From Phaseolus vulgaris (taxonomy: Eukaryota > Streptophyta > Magnoliopsida > Fabales > Fabaceae): 64,000 nt of DNA. The notes beneath the pieces are model-generated. The model made no database searches. It saw only the letters and a list, made by a program, of their open reading frames with translations, and had not been told where the DNA came from. How positions within the stretch are numbered: position 1 is the first letter of the stretch; the number at the start of each line of letters is the position of its first letter. The stretch lies in NCBI RefSeq assembly GCF_000499845.2, contig NC_023758.2, positions 2,278,811 through 2,342,810 of the forward strand, written 5' to 3'. The translations under genes were made by a program, and so were the position numbers. Positions 11,857 through 25,334 of the stretch are shown here, in pieces.

Positions 11857-13728
11857 AAAAACATTTCAATTCTATTAAAATCTAGTTAAATTGATTTCTC
11901 AGAAACTAATGTGTCTTCTAGTGTTCTTTGTAAATAAAAAAGAGGGACTTTAATATATGTTTGTTAAGAACATTCATTGAGAAAATAAAATAAGAAATAT
12001 TAATTTTCTTAATGTATTGTTTAGTTTTTATTTTCAATGGAACTGTAACATAAGGTTAAATTTTAATAAGAACTAGTGAGAAAAATTACAAGAGAACTTT
12101 ATTAAATAAGATGTGAGATTCAGTCAATTTTGTAATTTTAATAAATTTCAATTACCAAGAAGTAATGTATTCAAAAGAGTGTGTTAGAAAGTATCTTCTT
12201 AACACTTCTCTAAAATATTTTAATTTTTTAGCTAATACTATCTCCATTTTCGAAGTATCATTTAAGGGTTTTTCACGTATACTACGAAATCACTAATTTT
12301 TTTTTAAAATAGTTATTAAGTTTCATATTTTATCCTTGTTATTTATAATTTAAATAAATAAGTTATTTTTTATTTTCACTTTTATTATGTCTCTCTAAAA
12401 TAATTAAAGATTAACTAAAAGATAAATATATAATAAAAAATCAATATTATCTTAAATTTTGGAAATAAAAAATAATAAAATAATCCGAAAAAATATTACC
12501 CTTATAACAGTGGGAATTCTTTAAAAAAAGAATAGTGCTAAAAACCATAAATTTCTCATAGGAATCATGACATCAATGATACTTATGATTTTTAATGTTA
12601 TAAATATTATGTGTGTGTTTTTATAAATCATAGATATTATATATATTATAGGAGACAATCTTATCTGTGTTATTTGTGTTGATTAAAACTATCATGAGGA
12701 GAAAAATCACTTCCAGTACAAATACCTATTCAAAACTCAAGTTCAATCTAACTAAACTAAAACAAACGCATATCAATTACTAATATGCTTTATCATTTAT
12801 ATGTGAATATAAAAACTTAATAAAAAAATCATTAAAAATATTTATAATGTTAAATTTACAGAAGAAATGTAATGTTTATTTTTTAAAATACTAATTCAAG
12901 CTTTTAGCTTGATACTCAACATTTTCACATGTAAGGATTAAAAAATAGTTTTAGAATATGAGTGGTATAACTAAAATAACATCTAAATTAAAAACTGTAT
13001 ATAAAAAAACGGTTATTCAAGTTTTATTTTAATATAATCATTATTTTTCTAAAAAAAATATTTTTTCTTACGTGTTCTCTATATTTTTAGTCCAATCTTT
13101 CATCAAACTGATAATTGGAGGTCACATTTGGATTTTTGTCAGTTAATATAGTAAAAATGTCATATCTAGATTTTGATTGAAGTAAGTTCAATTCTACTAT
13201 TTTTTTTTAAATTAGTTTTAAGTTTTTCTGTTTACCTGGATAGTTTCTCATTGCATGTGATATGTGAGACAACGTTAGGATGAGTCTCGGTTAGTTATGA
13301 GTTATACTGATATGTTTGGATAGTTGATCATGACTAGGACTTTGTGGTGTAGGTTAGACTATCCCTATTTTCTTTAGGAGTTGAAGCTCTTTCTGAGTAT
13401 ACCTAATTCTAATTAGGTAAGGGAAGCTAATTTTATTTTTCAATAGAATCCTAGGTTAAAAGACCTAGATGTGAACGTGAGGTGGTCATAAGTTTCAAAT
13501 CTCCTTGCAGGGTTTGTTGTTGAGTAAAATAGATGTTGATTGATTTATTTGATTTTAAAAGTGTAGAAATAGTAATTTTTTATGATTTGATAATTTATAG
13601 GTTGATTTTGATGTTGAAGAAGTTTTTGAATATGATTGAATTATGTAATGAATTGTTTGAAGTGCAAACAAGAATGACTATTGGTTGTTTGAATTGGGAT
13701 TTGAGTGAATCTTGTTTCGAAATCCTGA

Positions 13729-13772
<44 letters not shown>

Positions 13773-14818
13773 ATACAGGAGTTCAATAAGAATACATGTC
13801 AAATTTTGAACAATGTAGTATTATGTTGAATAATATATTTTGTAAGAATACAAATTTGAACAATGGTTTTGAGTAAAAATATAAATTTAGTTAAGTCAAT
13901 AGGAAGAAAATTACCTTGCTCTCGGGTCTACTTTTGTTCAAGTAAAAAGATTCTCGCTCAAGTGAAAATAGTGAAGAACCTGAACTTAGTCTGAGTTTCA
14001 TTTTCACTCAAGCGACAAATTCTTTGCTCAAGCGAGATTGTTTTTACTTAAGCTAAATTATTTTTGCTCAAACTAAAATAAACTTAAAACTTTTAAATTT
14101 TATTTTGGAATGTTATTTGATAATAGTTTACTATTTTAATAAAATCTTATCTAAAAAACTTATTTATATATGTAGTCCAATTAATTTGTTTATGTGTTTG
14201 TGTGATTTTCATTTATGTCCTTGTATTCTTTAAAAAGTTAAACTTTTGAGTGATTGAATGGTGTACTTATGAGTGATATGAAATGTGAATAATGTGAAAG
14301 TGTGATCAAGACATAATATTTTTCATGAAACTAATCAGTAGATGATATGGATTTACATCGTGCCACATGAGGATGAATTTCCTGAAGGGGAGACTATGTT
14401 GTGATAAGAACATGACAATATGATAGATGCGAGTCTCTGAATTATAATTTCCTTATACTGGTCTTTCGGAAGTATAATCAAATGTTTATGTGTTGGTCAT
14501 GATGGATTTCTAATACGAGTGATGTTGAACAAGATATATTTATACACACTTGGTTGTGTAGTACATGAAAGGTTATGACTGTATTCACTGAATTAGATGA
14601 AGTAGTATGATTCATGTGTTCTGATGTAAATTAAGAGATATGAGAATATTATTGAATGATTATCAATTATAAAAGTACATTGAAAATTTTAAAAATATCA
14701 GTTTACCTTGTTTTCTTGTTTGTGGATGCTTTATTTTTAAAACTTACAATAATTGTTTTTACATGAGAGCAAAGACTATAAATGATAAATTTCAACATTG
14801 ATAAAATCTTTTGACTTT
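11857..14818. other. AT-rich spacer
   Basis: No gene supported. Contains a (TA)n microsatellite at about 13732-13769. The open frames near it are read through the microsatellite. Confidence 0.5.
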
Positions 14819-15350
14819 TGATGTATATTGTACTGGTATGGACCGACCAGTCATTACCACGACTCGGTCTACTTTAACCGAGCTGACTGAAACCTGCAAG
14901 ACCATGCAGGCTGACCGACACACCTTATTCATTAACGCTCAAACCAAGGTCAGTAAAGTTAAACCACCATTAAAAACTAGGTAATACGCTCCTAAATGTG
15001 ATCAATTCCACTAATCATACCCAATAAGGTAAGTCCATTAAAATAATATAAATATCACACATTCCAAGAACAAAGGTATGTCATTATCACTGTACACCTC
15101 CGAGTACCGAATACCCTTTTTTACTGACTTGAGCGTCGGAGTGTCTTTTGCGGGTACCTCCCCCATTTGACATTCACCCAAAACTGAGAGACCAAGATCC
15201 GAAAGAATAACATCGAGGCCAGAAGGATCCTTGTGAAGCTCTAACAACCTGCCTGAAGGAAGGAGGAAGAAGAAACCATTCAATAATTTTCTAGGTCCCA
15301 TCTTCTTAACATGAAGATATATAAATTTAAAAATTCTTATGAAAAGGGAA
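14819..15350 (+). mobile_element. LTR fragment, plus orientation
   Basis: Starts TGATGTATATTGTACTGG and carries GACTTGAGCGTCGGAGTG at about 15125-15142, followed by a GCGGGTACC step. The same signature occurs at 55100 (GACTTGAGCGTCAAAGT) and, on the other strand, in the next feature. GACTTGAGCGTCGGAGTG-like blocks are common in plant Ty3/gypsy-type LTRs. No internal coding region is attached. The right edge is approximate. Confidence 0.55.
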
Positions 15351-15361
15351 TTTTTTATAAC

Positions 15362-16187
15362 TGATCCTGCCTGTTGACCAGAACGTTGGAACTTGCCTCG
15401 TCAAACTTGGATCGACGTGTGCACCGCTTCAACCTCCGTCCTTCTTCAAGATCCACCTCAAGAACCTGCAAAAGAACAGAGCGGCGCCGCTGCGGCCGAT
15501 CGCACTCCAACGCCCAAGTCAGTGACCGAACCACCAAATACTAAGAGCGAAAACACTCAGGAACTCTCAAGGAGCCGTGCAATGTTCTCTCTCACAGTAT
15601 GCTCTAGAAACTCGCAAGCGTAAAGAGTATAATCTGAACGCGCGTACCTTGAAAGTTCGTTGAGAAACCCTTAAATACCTGGTCACTTTCTCTCTCCTGG
15701 CAGTTACAGACCTGGACACGTGGCTCGCATCCAACTGTACACGTGCCATCATCTGGAGCCTCCTTGACTTGGGCGTTGCTTCTACTCTCATTTGGCTAAG
15801 TTACTTATGCATGGTACTGCCCAGTGCATAGCTAACTTGGGAGCGCGATCTCTACTAGACTTGGCGAGTTAAGGTGCTCTTGTACACCTTCCCTGTGGTC
15901 TCGTCGGCCGCCTTCATGATCTGCACCACCTTCATCTTCGGCGATGTGCTTGCTCTGGCGATCTCCAACCACTTGGTCGCCTGAGTTTACATCTGGCGAC
16001 TTCATCTTCAACTGGGTGATCGCCGGTTCTGGTATGCTGGAGATCGGAGCACGCCAACTTAATAACTGGCGACTATACGACCCCCCCGACTTCCTTTCCT
16101 TCTGCAAATCTGGCGCCTTGTCAACACGCCTATACTGTAGCTTAAGGCCACGTCATCTCTTCCGACTACCAGGGCGGTACAATAACA
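15362..16187 (-). mobile_element. Solo-LTR-like block, minus orientation
   Basis: Read on the minus strand it starts TGTTATTGTACCGCCCTGG and ends near CAGGATCA, with a TATTTAAGG promoter-like box and then CACTGACTTGGGCGTTGGAG, the same order as in the neighbouring plus-strand LTR. Base composition is clearly more G+C-rich than the surroundings. No clear 5-bp target duplication was found and no polyprotein is attached, so it is probably a solo LTR or truncated remnant. Confidence 0.55.
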
Positions 16188-18009
16188 TAATAGGAGAAGT
16201 ATGTAAATAAGGTGTATATACCTATACATATCAAATATCATGATGTGAATATTTAGAGTAATGTAATTATGGATGCTACAAAATTTATATAATAATAAAA
16301 ATATCCACAAATTTTGTTTTTGTTTTTAAGTATCTTCCTACATATATTAATTTGAGGTGTGAAACTCATTTAATAATTCTTGTCGTATTTGTTTATTGTG
16401 CATCCATAAATTGAAGGACAAAAACATTAAAGAGACTAAATTTTTAATTGTCAAAAGGAAGAGTGTACTATGTTTTGTAGCATCAAACTCAAACACTAAA
16501 AAACATTTGTTTTGAAGTTTAACCATCAAGATGACTCTAGAGAGCAAACCCATTAGACGCTTAAATTACCTCAAAAAGTTACATCCTCATCAATTCCATT
16601 TCAAAGTTTGCATAATAATTTGTACTTTGAAAATTAATATAATGAGAGGTTTGTGATGATAGTTTATACGTAAAAGGATTAATAAAAGTATTATAAAAAA
16701 AGAAAAAAAAATGTGAAAAGGCTATGCAATGTTAGAGATAAGGATTCGAGAAGGATGGGGTTTGGTTGGTGTAGTTTATGTTGTGTAAGGACAAAACATT
16801 TTTCCTCTTATATTCATTTCATCCATATTCGTATTCATAGATGAGAGAGATCACGATGAAGGGGAGCCATTGCTTCTGCCTTCACTTTCTCCTTTTTATT
16901 TATTAATAATAATAATAATTATTATTATTATATTAATATTTGCGTTCTGATATTTGGAATTGTTGTCTTATTAGGAATGAAAATGTTGGTAATTTGAATA
17001 CTTGTTTCTCATTGGTTGTGATTTGCCATTGGTGATGGTACATGGTGACTGGTGATAGGACAGATTCTTTGTCCTGTGAAATAGATCCTCATAGATATGA
17101 TGCTAACTCAGATATGCATCATCATCATCATCTAATCCATAATCCTTTCCAAATAAGTCAAAACATTATATTATAAATATTATTTCATAAACTTTTTATG
17201 CTAATCTTGGGTGATCTTTTAAACCTTCAATTATTATCTATGAACCAATTATAATTATAAGAGTATTCACACATCATTATAAATTAACTTAAATAAATCA
17301 TAAGAAATACAATATATTTTGCATATAATAATTTTTATTTCAATAATAGTTATAAAATATTCATTACACGTCATCAAAACACTTACATTTTTAATATCTC
17401 TAATATTCACAAAGATCACAAAATCTAAAGAACCATGTGCACATTCCTAGTTTCCACAAATATCTAGGAAACCAAACATATATTTCATCTCCACAAACGT
17501 CTAAATCTACTACTTGATTTAAACTATTAGTTAAGTTAAAAAAAAAAACAGTAACAAATATCTATACTCAATACTTTCAACACAGTAAGTTTTGATTATC
17601 GTATGTAACCATCAATTTCTCAATCAAATCCCATGACCTTTTAATATTCACAACTTAAATCAATTCATCTTTATAAATCAAATCACATAATATCAAGAAA
17701 TAGTTCTGTTTTTATGCATGGTCTCACAAAATTTCAAATCTCATAATATTAAATTATTTACATTGAATATCAACCATTTGTTAATTTTTAATCTATAATT
17801 ATTTATACTTATGTAATCTTCATAAGTCTAAATATACTATTTAAAATTATGTTAATTCTTGTCTTGATTAAAATGCAATATAAATATCTAGAATTTTTAT
17901 GTTAGACAAATTTTTCTATTTTGATATAAAATCATATTTAAATAATGTTTAAAATATCTAAAAATAAATAAATTAATTTATACGTTTCTTCCACGTAACC
18001 TGATGAAAA
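16188..18009. other. AT-rich spacer
   Basis: No gene supported. A short ATT/AAT triplet repeat lies at about 16900-16935. Confidence 0.5.
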
Positions 18010-18400
18010 TCTAATATAAATATTTGTATCAATGAACTTTTCACACCTCTGGTTATATCCTAGTGAGAAATTCTTTTATGCAAATATCTACACCAATGAG
18101 TCTCCCACACCTATGTAGAATCAGTCACAATCCCATTCAAAATTCTTTTGTACAAATATTTACATTAGAAAGTCTTACACAAGCTTTGTGGGCGTAGTTG
18201 CATCCTTCTTATTCAATCTTCTACATAAATGTATAAATTAACATTCTTCGACACCTTTGTAGGCTCGACCACATCCTTGTTGACGAATCTCATATGCAAA
18301 TATTTATGTTAGAAACATTATAAATTGTGCGAACTCAACCACATTTATGAGCGGATATATGATGCAATATTTACATCAGTAAACATATCACACTTTTATA
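18010..18400. repeat. Degenerate tandem repeat, about 70-bp period
   Basis: The anchor GCAAATATTTACAYYAGWAA recurs with drift at about 18019, 18080, 18155, 18226, 18297 and 18363. Each copy is followed by a CACACCTTTGTAGGCTC-like segment and ACCACATCC-like sequence. Spacing is 61-75 bp. It looks like an old local satellite that has decayed. Confidence 0.6.
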
Positions 18401-19416
18401 GACTTATTGATGTCCTTCTATGCAACCTCAAATTTAAATATCAATTTAAAAGAATCATTAAATCGATAAAAATCAAACATCCTAATTTACATAAAATGAA
18501 ACATACAATCAAATTTTGATTTTGTATTCCACAAATAAAAATCTTAATTTATTCCAAAAACAATTAACTACTAAACTAAAATAATTTATTTTTTAATAAT
18601 ATGTTGACAATTACTAAATTCTTATACATGTCATCCATTACGCTTATAGTTTTATAAACTCAATATCATAATAATATATCATTATGCTCACTTCTCAATC
18701 AAAATAAATCTTCAATATCATTCTCTAACGATTATTTATCTTAAGTTTAATCTCATTAAAATTTCATTCTCATAATTACTTATTGTTTTCTAAATAAAAA
18801 AAATAGTTTGATTCATTCTTGTGCTCTTCAAAAAATTACTCTAACATAAGCAAAAACTAAAAAATCTTAACTTACTCTTGGAAAACCAAATTTAAAAACC
18901 AAATACATTGCCATCAACTTAGACTATCAAATATTCATTTTTTTTTCATTTTAAATCACACATGCAACATAAAAAGTTCATCCATCAAAAGAAATAAAAA
19001 ACAAAGAATTAGTGAAAATCTAAAAAACAATAAAAACTAATTTAAAAAAAATCAATTTTAAATAATTTCAAATTTTGTCATCTCTTAAATAAGAGAAAAT
19101 AAAACAAATAGTCTAATAAATTTAGATAAAAATAATAAATTTTTAAAATATAGAGAAATAAAATATTTCAAAAAAATTATTTTATATTATATATAACTTT
19201 TTGTAACTTTCAACTAATAAAATATTCATTGTTCATGTAATATTTTTTTTCATCAAACTTGTTAAATCAGATTAGTATTCTAACATAAAAACTATTCTCA
19301 CAAAAATCTTTTATGTTAAACCAGATTAATATATGGGCATTGTTTATGTGTTTTGCTATTAAAATAACTAAAAATGAAAAGGAAAATATTTCAAATTATT
19401 AAAAAAAAATTCACTT
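18401..19416. other. AT-rich spacer
   Basis: Nothing recognisable beyond the flank of the tRNA gene. Confidence 0.5.
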
Positions 19417-19489
19417 CGCCGTCTGTGGGAATCGAACCCACGACCACGTGGTTAAAAGCCACGCGCTCTACCAGCTGAGCTAAGACGGC
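19417..19489 (-). tRNA. tRNA-Lys (UUU)
   Basis: 73-nt minus-strand cloverleaf. The acceptor stem GCCGTCT pairs with AGACGGC. The D-arm has AGCTCAGCTGGTAGAGC. The anticodon loop CTTTTAA gives anticodon UUU, closed by GTGG/CCAC pairs. The T-arm has GTGGGTTCGATTCCCAC. CCA is not encoded and no intron is present, as expected for a nuclear tRNA-Lys. Confidence 0.96.
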
Positions 19490-21024
19490 TTGTTGTTAAG
19501 TGTTAATTATAAATATATAAGAAATTCTATAATTTATGTCTGCTTTTACAATAAAATCAATATTATATTCCCGGTTGTTTATCTCTTATTTAAAATTAAA
19601 TCCTTTGTTTAAACATATTACTTTTCAAAAGCAAGAATGTATAATAAATTCTAAAGAAATTTTGTTGCTCATCATTCTCGTTACTCTTTTAAAACACTGT
19701 CTTGCTAGTGTAATTTTAGTAGTAATTGAAATTCACGATCAATCCTTTTCTATTTTTACTGGTAAGTCAATTATATATAGTCTTTCTTATCTCTTTATTT
19801 TTTGTATTTTTGAAAACATATTGGTTTATTTTATAAAGTTTTTCGAAAGCAAGAAAGAATAATAAATTCTTAAATGTTATAGGGCTCATTATTTTGTTTA
19901 CTCCTATAGTTTTCATTAATTAATTATTTTAAAAAAACATAAGTATGAAATAAAAAATAAAAGATGTTTATTATGATGCTAGCAATTTTTATATGAATTG
20001 AAATGGAAAAATATTTTTTTATCGGTTGACATGAATATAAAGTTTTTAGATTGATTAATTTAAAGTACCATTAAAAATTATACAAATACGTTTTAATACC
20101 CTAAAAATAATAAACATTTCAGAAATATAAAAAGATCTTTATCTTTAGTGAATATTAAAAAATATAATTAAGTAGTGAAAATAATATATAAAAATATAGA
20201 AATTTTCTTTATTTATTATTTTACCATTTTATAAAAAAATAATTTATTTAGTCTGAGTCTTTAAACACTCTTTTAGTACGGATTATTGTTCTATAAAAAA
20301 ATGATTCACTACAGCACCACACCTCCCCTTCCGGAGTGGTGGCCCTCTTCTTGGATGGAGTAACTAGTGGCACCAGTAGCTATAAAGAGAAAAAAACGAA
20401 ATCCCTTCGAGAATTTTGAGCCCCAAGAGCCGAATTTCAGTGGAAAAACGCAAAACATGAACCGCAGCTTAAGGGAAGAATTCAGTTCCTGAAAAATCAA
20501 ATTCTCATCATGAACCGTATTCGGTGCTAGTTCAAGAAATAAAGTCCAAGGGGTTACTTGGGAAGATTTTTTGAGAGTAAAAAATTCAAACAAAAACACT
20601 AAAATCCATATTTCAGCCTACTAAACTTGCCCTACCTTGTGGATTTGAATGGTTGAGTAAAGAAAACCAAAATCCAGATTTTAGCTCGATCGAATTGCAA
20701 TTACTTTTGCTATCTTCATACAAAATCAGTATTGTTTCCTAATATTTGGCAAATGGCCCAGTAGACTATGAGGCCGAAATTGTTCTTGCAGGTTCGGGAA
20801 CCAAATATACAAAAATTTCAACTGCCAAGTAGCAAAACTAGGATAATTTAAAACATAAAAGGTCACATAACATTAAAATCTTCCGAGAAAAAATTACTGA
20901 AAATCTGTCATTTTACAAATTTCTATCCCCCAACAGGACACAAAGAAAAGCTTCTTAAGAAACTAACATGATAAACAAAATTCCCCAATCATCCCATGCT
21001 TGACTGTAACAATGTACAAGCAAC
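19490..21024. other. Spacer and 3' flank of the SWIB gene
   Basis: No gene called. The part from about 20309 to 20640 is less AT-rich and contains a 96-codon minus-strand frame that matches nothing I know. It could be the distal 3' untranslated region of the SWIB gene or a promoter remnant. Confidence 0.35.
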
Positions 21025-24000
21025 TCACTGCTGTGTCTTTATAAAATGAGGTGCCAGCAGTTTTGTAACTGTGAAGCCATTGAAGGAGTCGACATCAAAG
21101 AGTTCTTTCAGCTTCTCGTCACATAGTATTTGCCTCTTGTTAGAAGGATCCTTCACAAAGCAATCAGAATTCAGAAATTTAACTGGTGTTCAGCAAACGT
21201 GCACAACACACAATACAGCCATACAAAGTTCAGAAACATAGCTTAAGGGCCCTGCTTCGAGCTCAAACCCATGGGGTTCTTGCTTGAAGGGGGCACGGTA
21301 AAAACGAGTTTTCACCAATTAGTGTAAGCTTTTGGGAGATTTCATGATCGATAAATTCATATTTAAAAATGAACTCAATTTATGATTAAGAAAAATAATC
21401 ACAATGATAATCAAAGACAAAAAAAAAAAACGTGAACAATGTTTTTAGCCTCTCACAATTTCTGTTCGTACATAGATGGTAATAAATGACTGTTTATGGA
21501 AGGTTGACATTCTAATTCGAAACTATGGTGTGCACACATCGTATTAGAGGATAAAAAATAAGTTTAGAGGAAACACGTGAAGATTCACAAAGTATTTAAA
21601 CATGATGCTGAATTGTGGTCAACTAAATTTCATCCGTTCCATTTTCACTCCAAGCTTGCCCATCAAACAAATTATCTTCTACGACTTTCAGCATTTGCAA
21701 TGGGAATGTATTTTAAGCTGGTAGACAAAATATTTTCTGAAAAAGGATATATTGGTTAATAATGAGGAAGTTACATGAACAGAGTAGTAATAAAGTTAGA
21801 TAGCATCAATTTTCTCAGTCAAGAGGGGTTGGAAGCTAACTTCAAAGGTTGGTGCGGTCAGCGGATATGGAAAAAGAACCGTAAGCATCTGTCAGTAAAG
21901 TCAAAGGTTGGTGTAGTCAAAGTGCCAATGGGTGTCCTTGTGGGGAGTTAGGATATTTTATGATTGCGTTTAAAGCTAACTTCAAACACAACTGCATACA
22001 TCGCAATGTTTTTTCAAATTACCACATAACACAAACCATTTATAATCTGAATAGTGCATTGCTTGAGGTGCACTATCTAAAATTGATATAATAAGAGCTG
22101 TAGCAGCTGATAGATATTATTTTATTAGACCAAAATGTATAGTAATTTGAATTGAATATAACTTCTCAAACTTTACACAGCCATTATCACTAATGTACGG
22201 AAACTGATCAGAGCTTTATTCAAGCAATATATACACACACATATATATGTATATGTATATGAGTGTGTATGTGTGTATGCATACATATGGCACAGGACAA
22301 CTGAGAACAATGACAAACCTGAAGGTTGTTTCCTTTAATGTAATCCCACATTCTTTTTATAACATCTGTTCTTGATAACTCACTTTCTCCGGTACCAAGG
22401 AAGTTTACAAGGGCATCTGATAGCTGAAGAGGAGCAAGAAAACCTGACTTCCCTCCTCCCTTCTGCCGTTTTTCCTTTCCTTTTGGCTCATCTGAATCTG
22501 TCATAGAGGTAGGTTATAGAGACAGTATGTTTCATGTAAAAACTATTACCACACACTATGAATTGCCCTAAAACAAATAAACTTTATCCAGTTACCGTCT
22601 GCTCAAATGATTTCTAATATAAATACTGCAACAATTATTTTTCTCTCTTTTTCAATAAATTAGAAAGGAATATTGTGAACAATGAAAATATAAATAAAAA
22701 CATGTAAACAGGGATAAAATATGCAGGGGAAACAGTTTATAAATTGCCAAGAAAGAAACTGTGATGGGGGTAGACAAATAATATAAAACATTAACAGAGT
22801 TCAATATTCATACCATCATCTCTCTCGTGCTTCTTCTGCTTTTCCTTTGGTGTGGATTTCACCTGGACAACTATATCAAGAGATGCATTTTAAACAATAT
22901 CTCTTCTAGTAAACAAAATATTGACCAGACGAATGAAACAGGGAAGCAAAAGTCTGGAGTCTCATCAAATACAAGTTAAAAATCAGCGCAGTGGATATAT
23001 TATAAAATCATAGAAGTTTTCTTTTAGAATAAAAATTTGTAAAAGGGTTTGGTGCACAAAGCAGTAGTTTAATTTTATATGCCTAATAACAGGGCCCAAT
23101 TTTTTTTTACAAGAAACCCTATAAAAGAAAGCATGAACAATTTCAAAGCATTAGAATCCCAACTCACAATGAGGTCACTTGGAGGAACTAAAACAAGATT
23201 GAGTGTTTGAAGAATACTACGAAAAAAACCATCTAAAAGAATATTCAACATCCTATTTGGAAATAACATAATTTTAATAAGAAAGGCTAAAGTTGTAGGA
23301 GCATACCATCATCGGAATCCAATGGCCAGATATGCTTCGACAACACCTTATTCATTTGGAACATGTTGATGGAGTTGACATTAAAAAGAGCCCGCAATCG
23401 CTCGTCACAAATTATATTTCGTCCATTACTTGGGTCTTGCAAATTTTTCTCCTTAATATAGACCCATAATTGCTTAACAACCTAAGGCCAACATTATAAA
23501 TAGATGCTATAAGACCAGAAACAGAATTATATCATATATACACACTTTCAAAGAAATTGTAGGTAACCTTGACCAGTAGTAGTGGAGTAGTCTATCTTAA
23601 CTATCATTTTTTCATCAAAAACAGAGAAGAAAGAAGAATATATACCTCAGTCCTGGCCATTTCTGGAGCTCCCATGAATTCCTGAAGCTGGGGAGACAGG
23701 CTACATAATTTGCAAAATCCACCACCTCTTTTCTTTACTACCTCATCACCTAACTTGTTAGATCTGAAACACAAGATGAAACACAAGCTGTTAAAACAAG
23801 GGCATTGCCCACGGAAAATATTTACAACTAGGTAGTATTACATATTTTATACAGCAATACCAACGGTATTTGTATAATGTAGTGTCGTAATTGGAATCAA
23901 GATCTTGACACTTGCTATGGAGAATTTTTTGAAACTTTTTTTTTCAATGGTTTGCTGTTGTGGCTCCAGAACTACACAAATTAGTCGTTGCTTGCAGATA

Positions 24001-25334
24001 GTACTCCAAAAAACACACTACTGCAGTTTAAGTCTATATTTCTTACTTTTGGACTAAAAACAAGTAAGGCCAATGGTCTGGATACAGTGACACCAGCATT
24101 CACCTCATGTTTGCTTCAAAAAAATCTTGGGAGATAAGAAATATTTGTTAATATAATAAATATATAATCACGTTTTACATTTTTTGTTTTTAATTTATAG
24201 TTTACGGAAGGGAAAGAATTTGACTAGGACACTGTACAACTTAAAAAAAACCACCTTTGGATCCATTATACTGCCAGCAATCATTCAATTGTTAAGAGTA
24301 ACAGCATTTCACTTCCAGGATCCAACCATAGTAACAATAAACAAAAGTGACTAACTATACATTAAGAGGGACTGGAACATCCATTGTATAATCATAAATT
24401 TTCCTTGCTAAATCAACTGTCTAGATGCACCGAAACGATAACAGAAAACTTCACTTCACAAATGCAGAGAGACAAAACATAATTAAAATTTCATCTGTCA
24501 TCAGCCACTGACATTACCGCACAAGAAAGCATGCTTAAGGAAACTAAATTGCCAGGCAAAGCAAAGAATCAGATGAATATAAGTGCATAAAAAAAACTAA
24601 AACTGAATACTTTTAGTTCATTTTAAACCTGCAAGGCAAGTAACCCAGTCACTAACTTGAAAAACACACAAATTTTATAGAGAGCATCGTTGCATAGTCT
24701 GGGAGTGGACCCCAATTGTTCAAAATAACAGAAAGCCATGTGCCTGTGACTATGTGACATCACAAAATAATCAAATTTCATAAAAAAAAAGGGGGGGCAA
24801 CCCCCCCAAAAAAATTAACATCCAGCAGTGACGCCATTGATTGCAAATTGCAGGGAATCTACGCTCCCAATCTAATTCGATGTACCATCACACGTATAAT
24901 CAGAACAATTGAAAGAAAAACGCACGCAATGTTTGTTTTTTTAATCGGAAGCAAGAACAGACTAACCGTCCTTTATTCTTCTTGGCATTTTTGGAATGCT
25001 TAGGTTTATCTCGTTCCTCTTCATCGTTATCGTCGTCTTCTTCGGATTGTTCCTTGGTATCGGATGGTTGGCTCTGCTCGGGATTATCAGGGCCATCTTC
25101 TTCTTCTTCGTCTTCTGGTACGTCGTCGTTTTGTTGCTGTTGTTGTTGCGGTTGGTTGTGCTCGGTCTGGAGGAACAAGTCGACCTGTTCCCTAATGAAT
25201 GCCTTGCGGTGGGATAAATCGATTCCGAAATCAGCCTCCAACTGGCGGCGGACGGTGGCGGTGGTGGTGGTGTTAAGGTCGGAGTTCCGGAGGAACTCGC
25301 GGAGGCGGCCGATGAGTTCGGATTCGGAGACCAT
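21025..25334 (-). CDS. DEK-C and double SWIB/MDM2-domain protein
   Basis: Six exons on the minus strand: 24967-25334, 23646-23763, 23307-23481, 22814-22870, 22319-22497 and 21025-21150, all GT-AG and phase-consistent, giving 340 residues. Residues 1-55 form a DEK C-terminal-like helical domain (SESELIGRLREFLRNSDLNT). Residues about 65-120 are Gln-, Asp/Glu- and Lys-rich and disordered. Two SWIB/MDM2 folds follow (about 137-218 and 255-337), each with a LWVYIKEKNLQDP or MWDYIKGNNLQDP core and an ICDE/LCDE strand. Family members are nuclear chromatin-associated proteins resembling yeast UAF30 and SWI/SNF BAF60; the specific role here is unknown. The intron near 22230-22290 has a mixed (TA)/(CA)/(GT) repeat. 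Translation starts where the DEK-C domain begins. Confidence 0.92.

Noticed and set aside
15355..16210. Several overlapping short frames on both strands
   Set aside because: They lie in a G+C-rich LTR and match no protein. The length comes from few AT-rich stop codons.
20309..20599. 96-codon minus-strand open frame below the SWIB gene
   Set aside because: No recognisable motif and no continuation. More likely 3' flank or untranslated sequence.
24783..24808. GGGGGGG and CCCCCCC hairpin resembling a terminator
   Set aside because: It lies inside an intron of the SWIB gene. Homopolymer slippage or assembly uncertainty is more likely than function.
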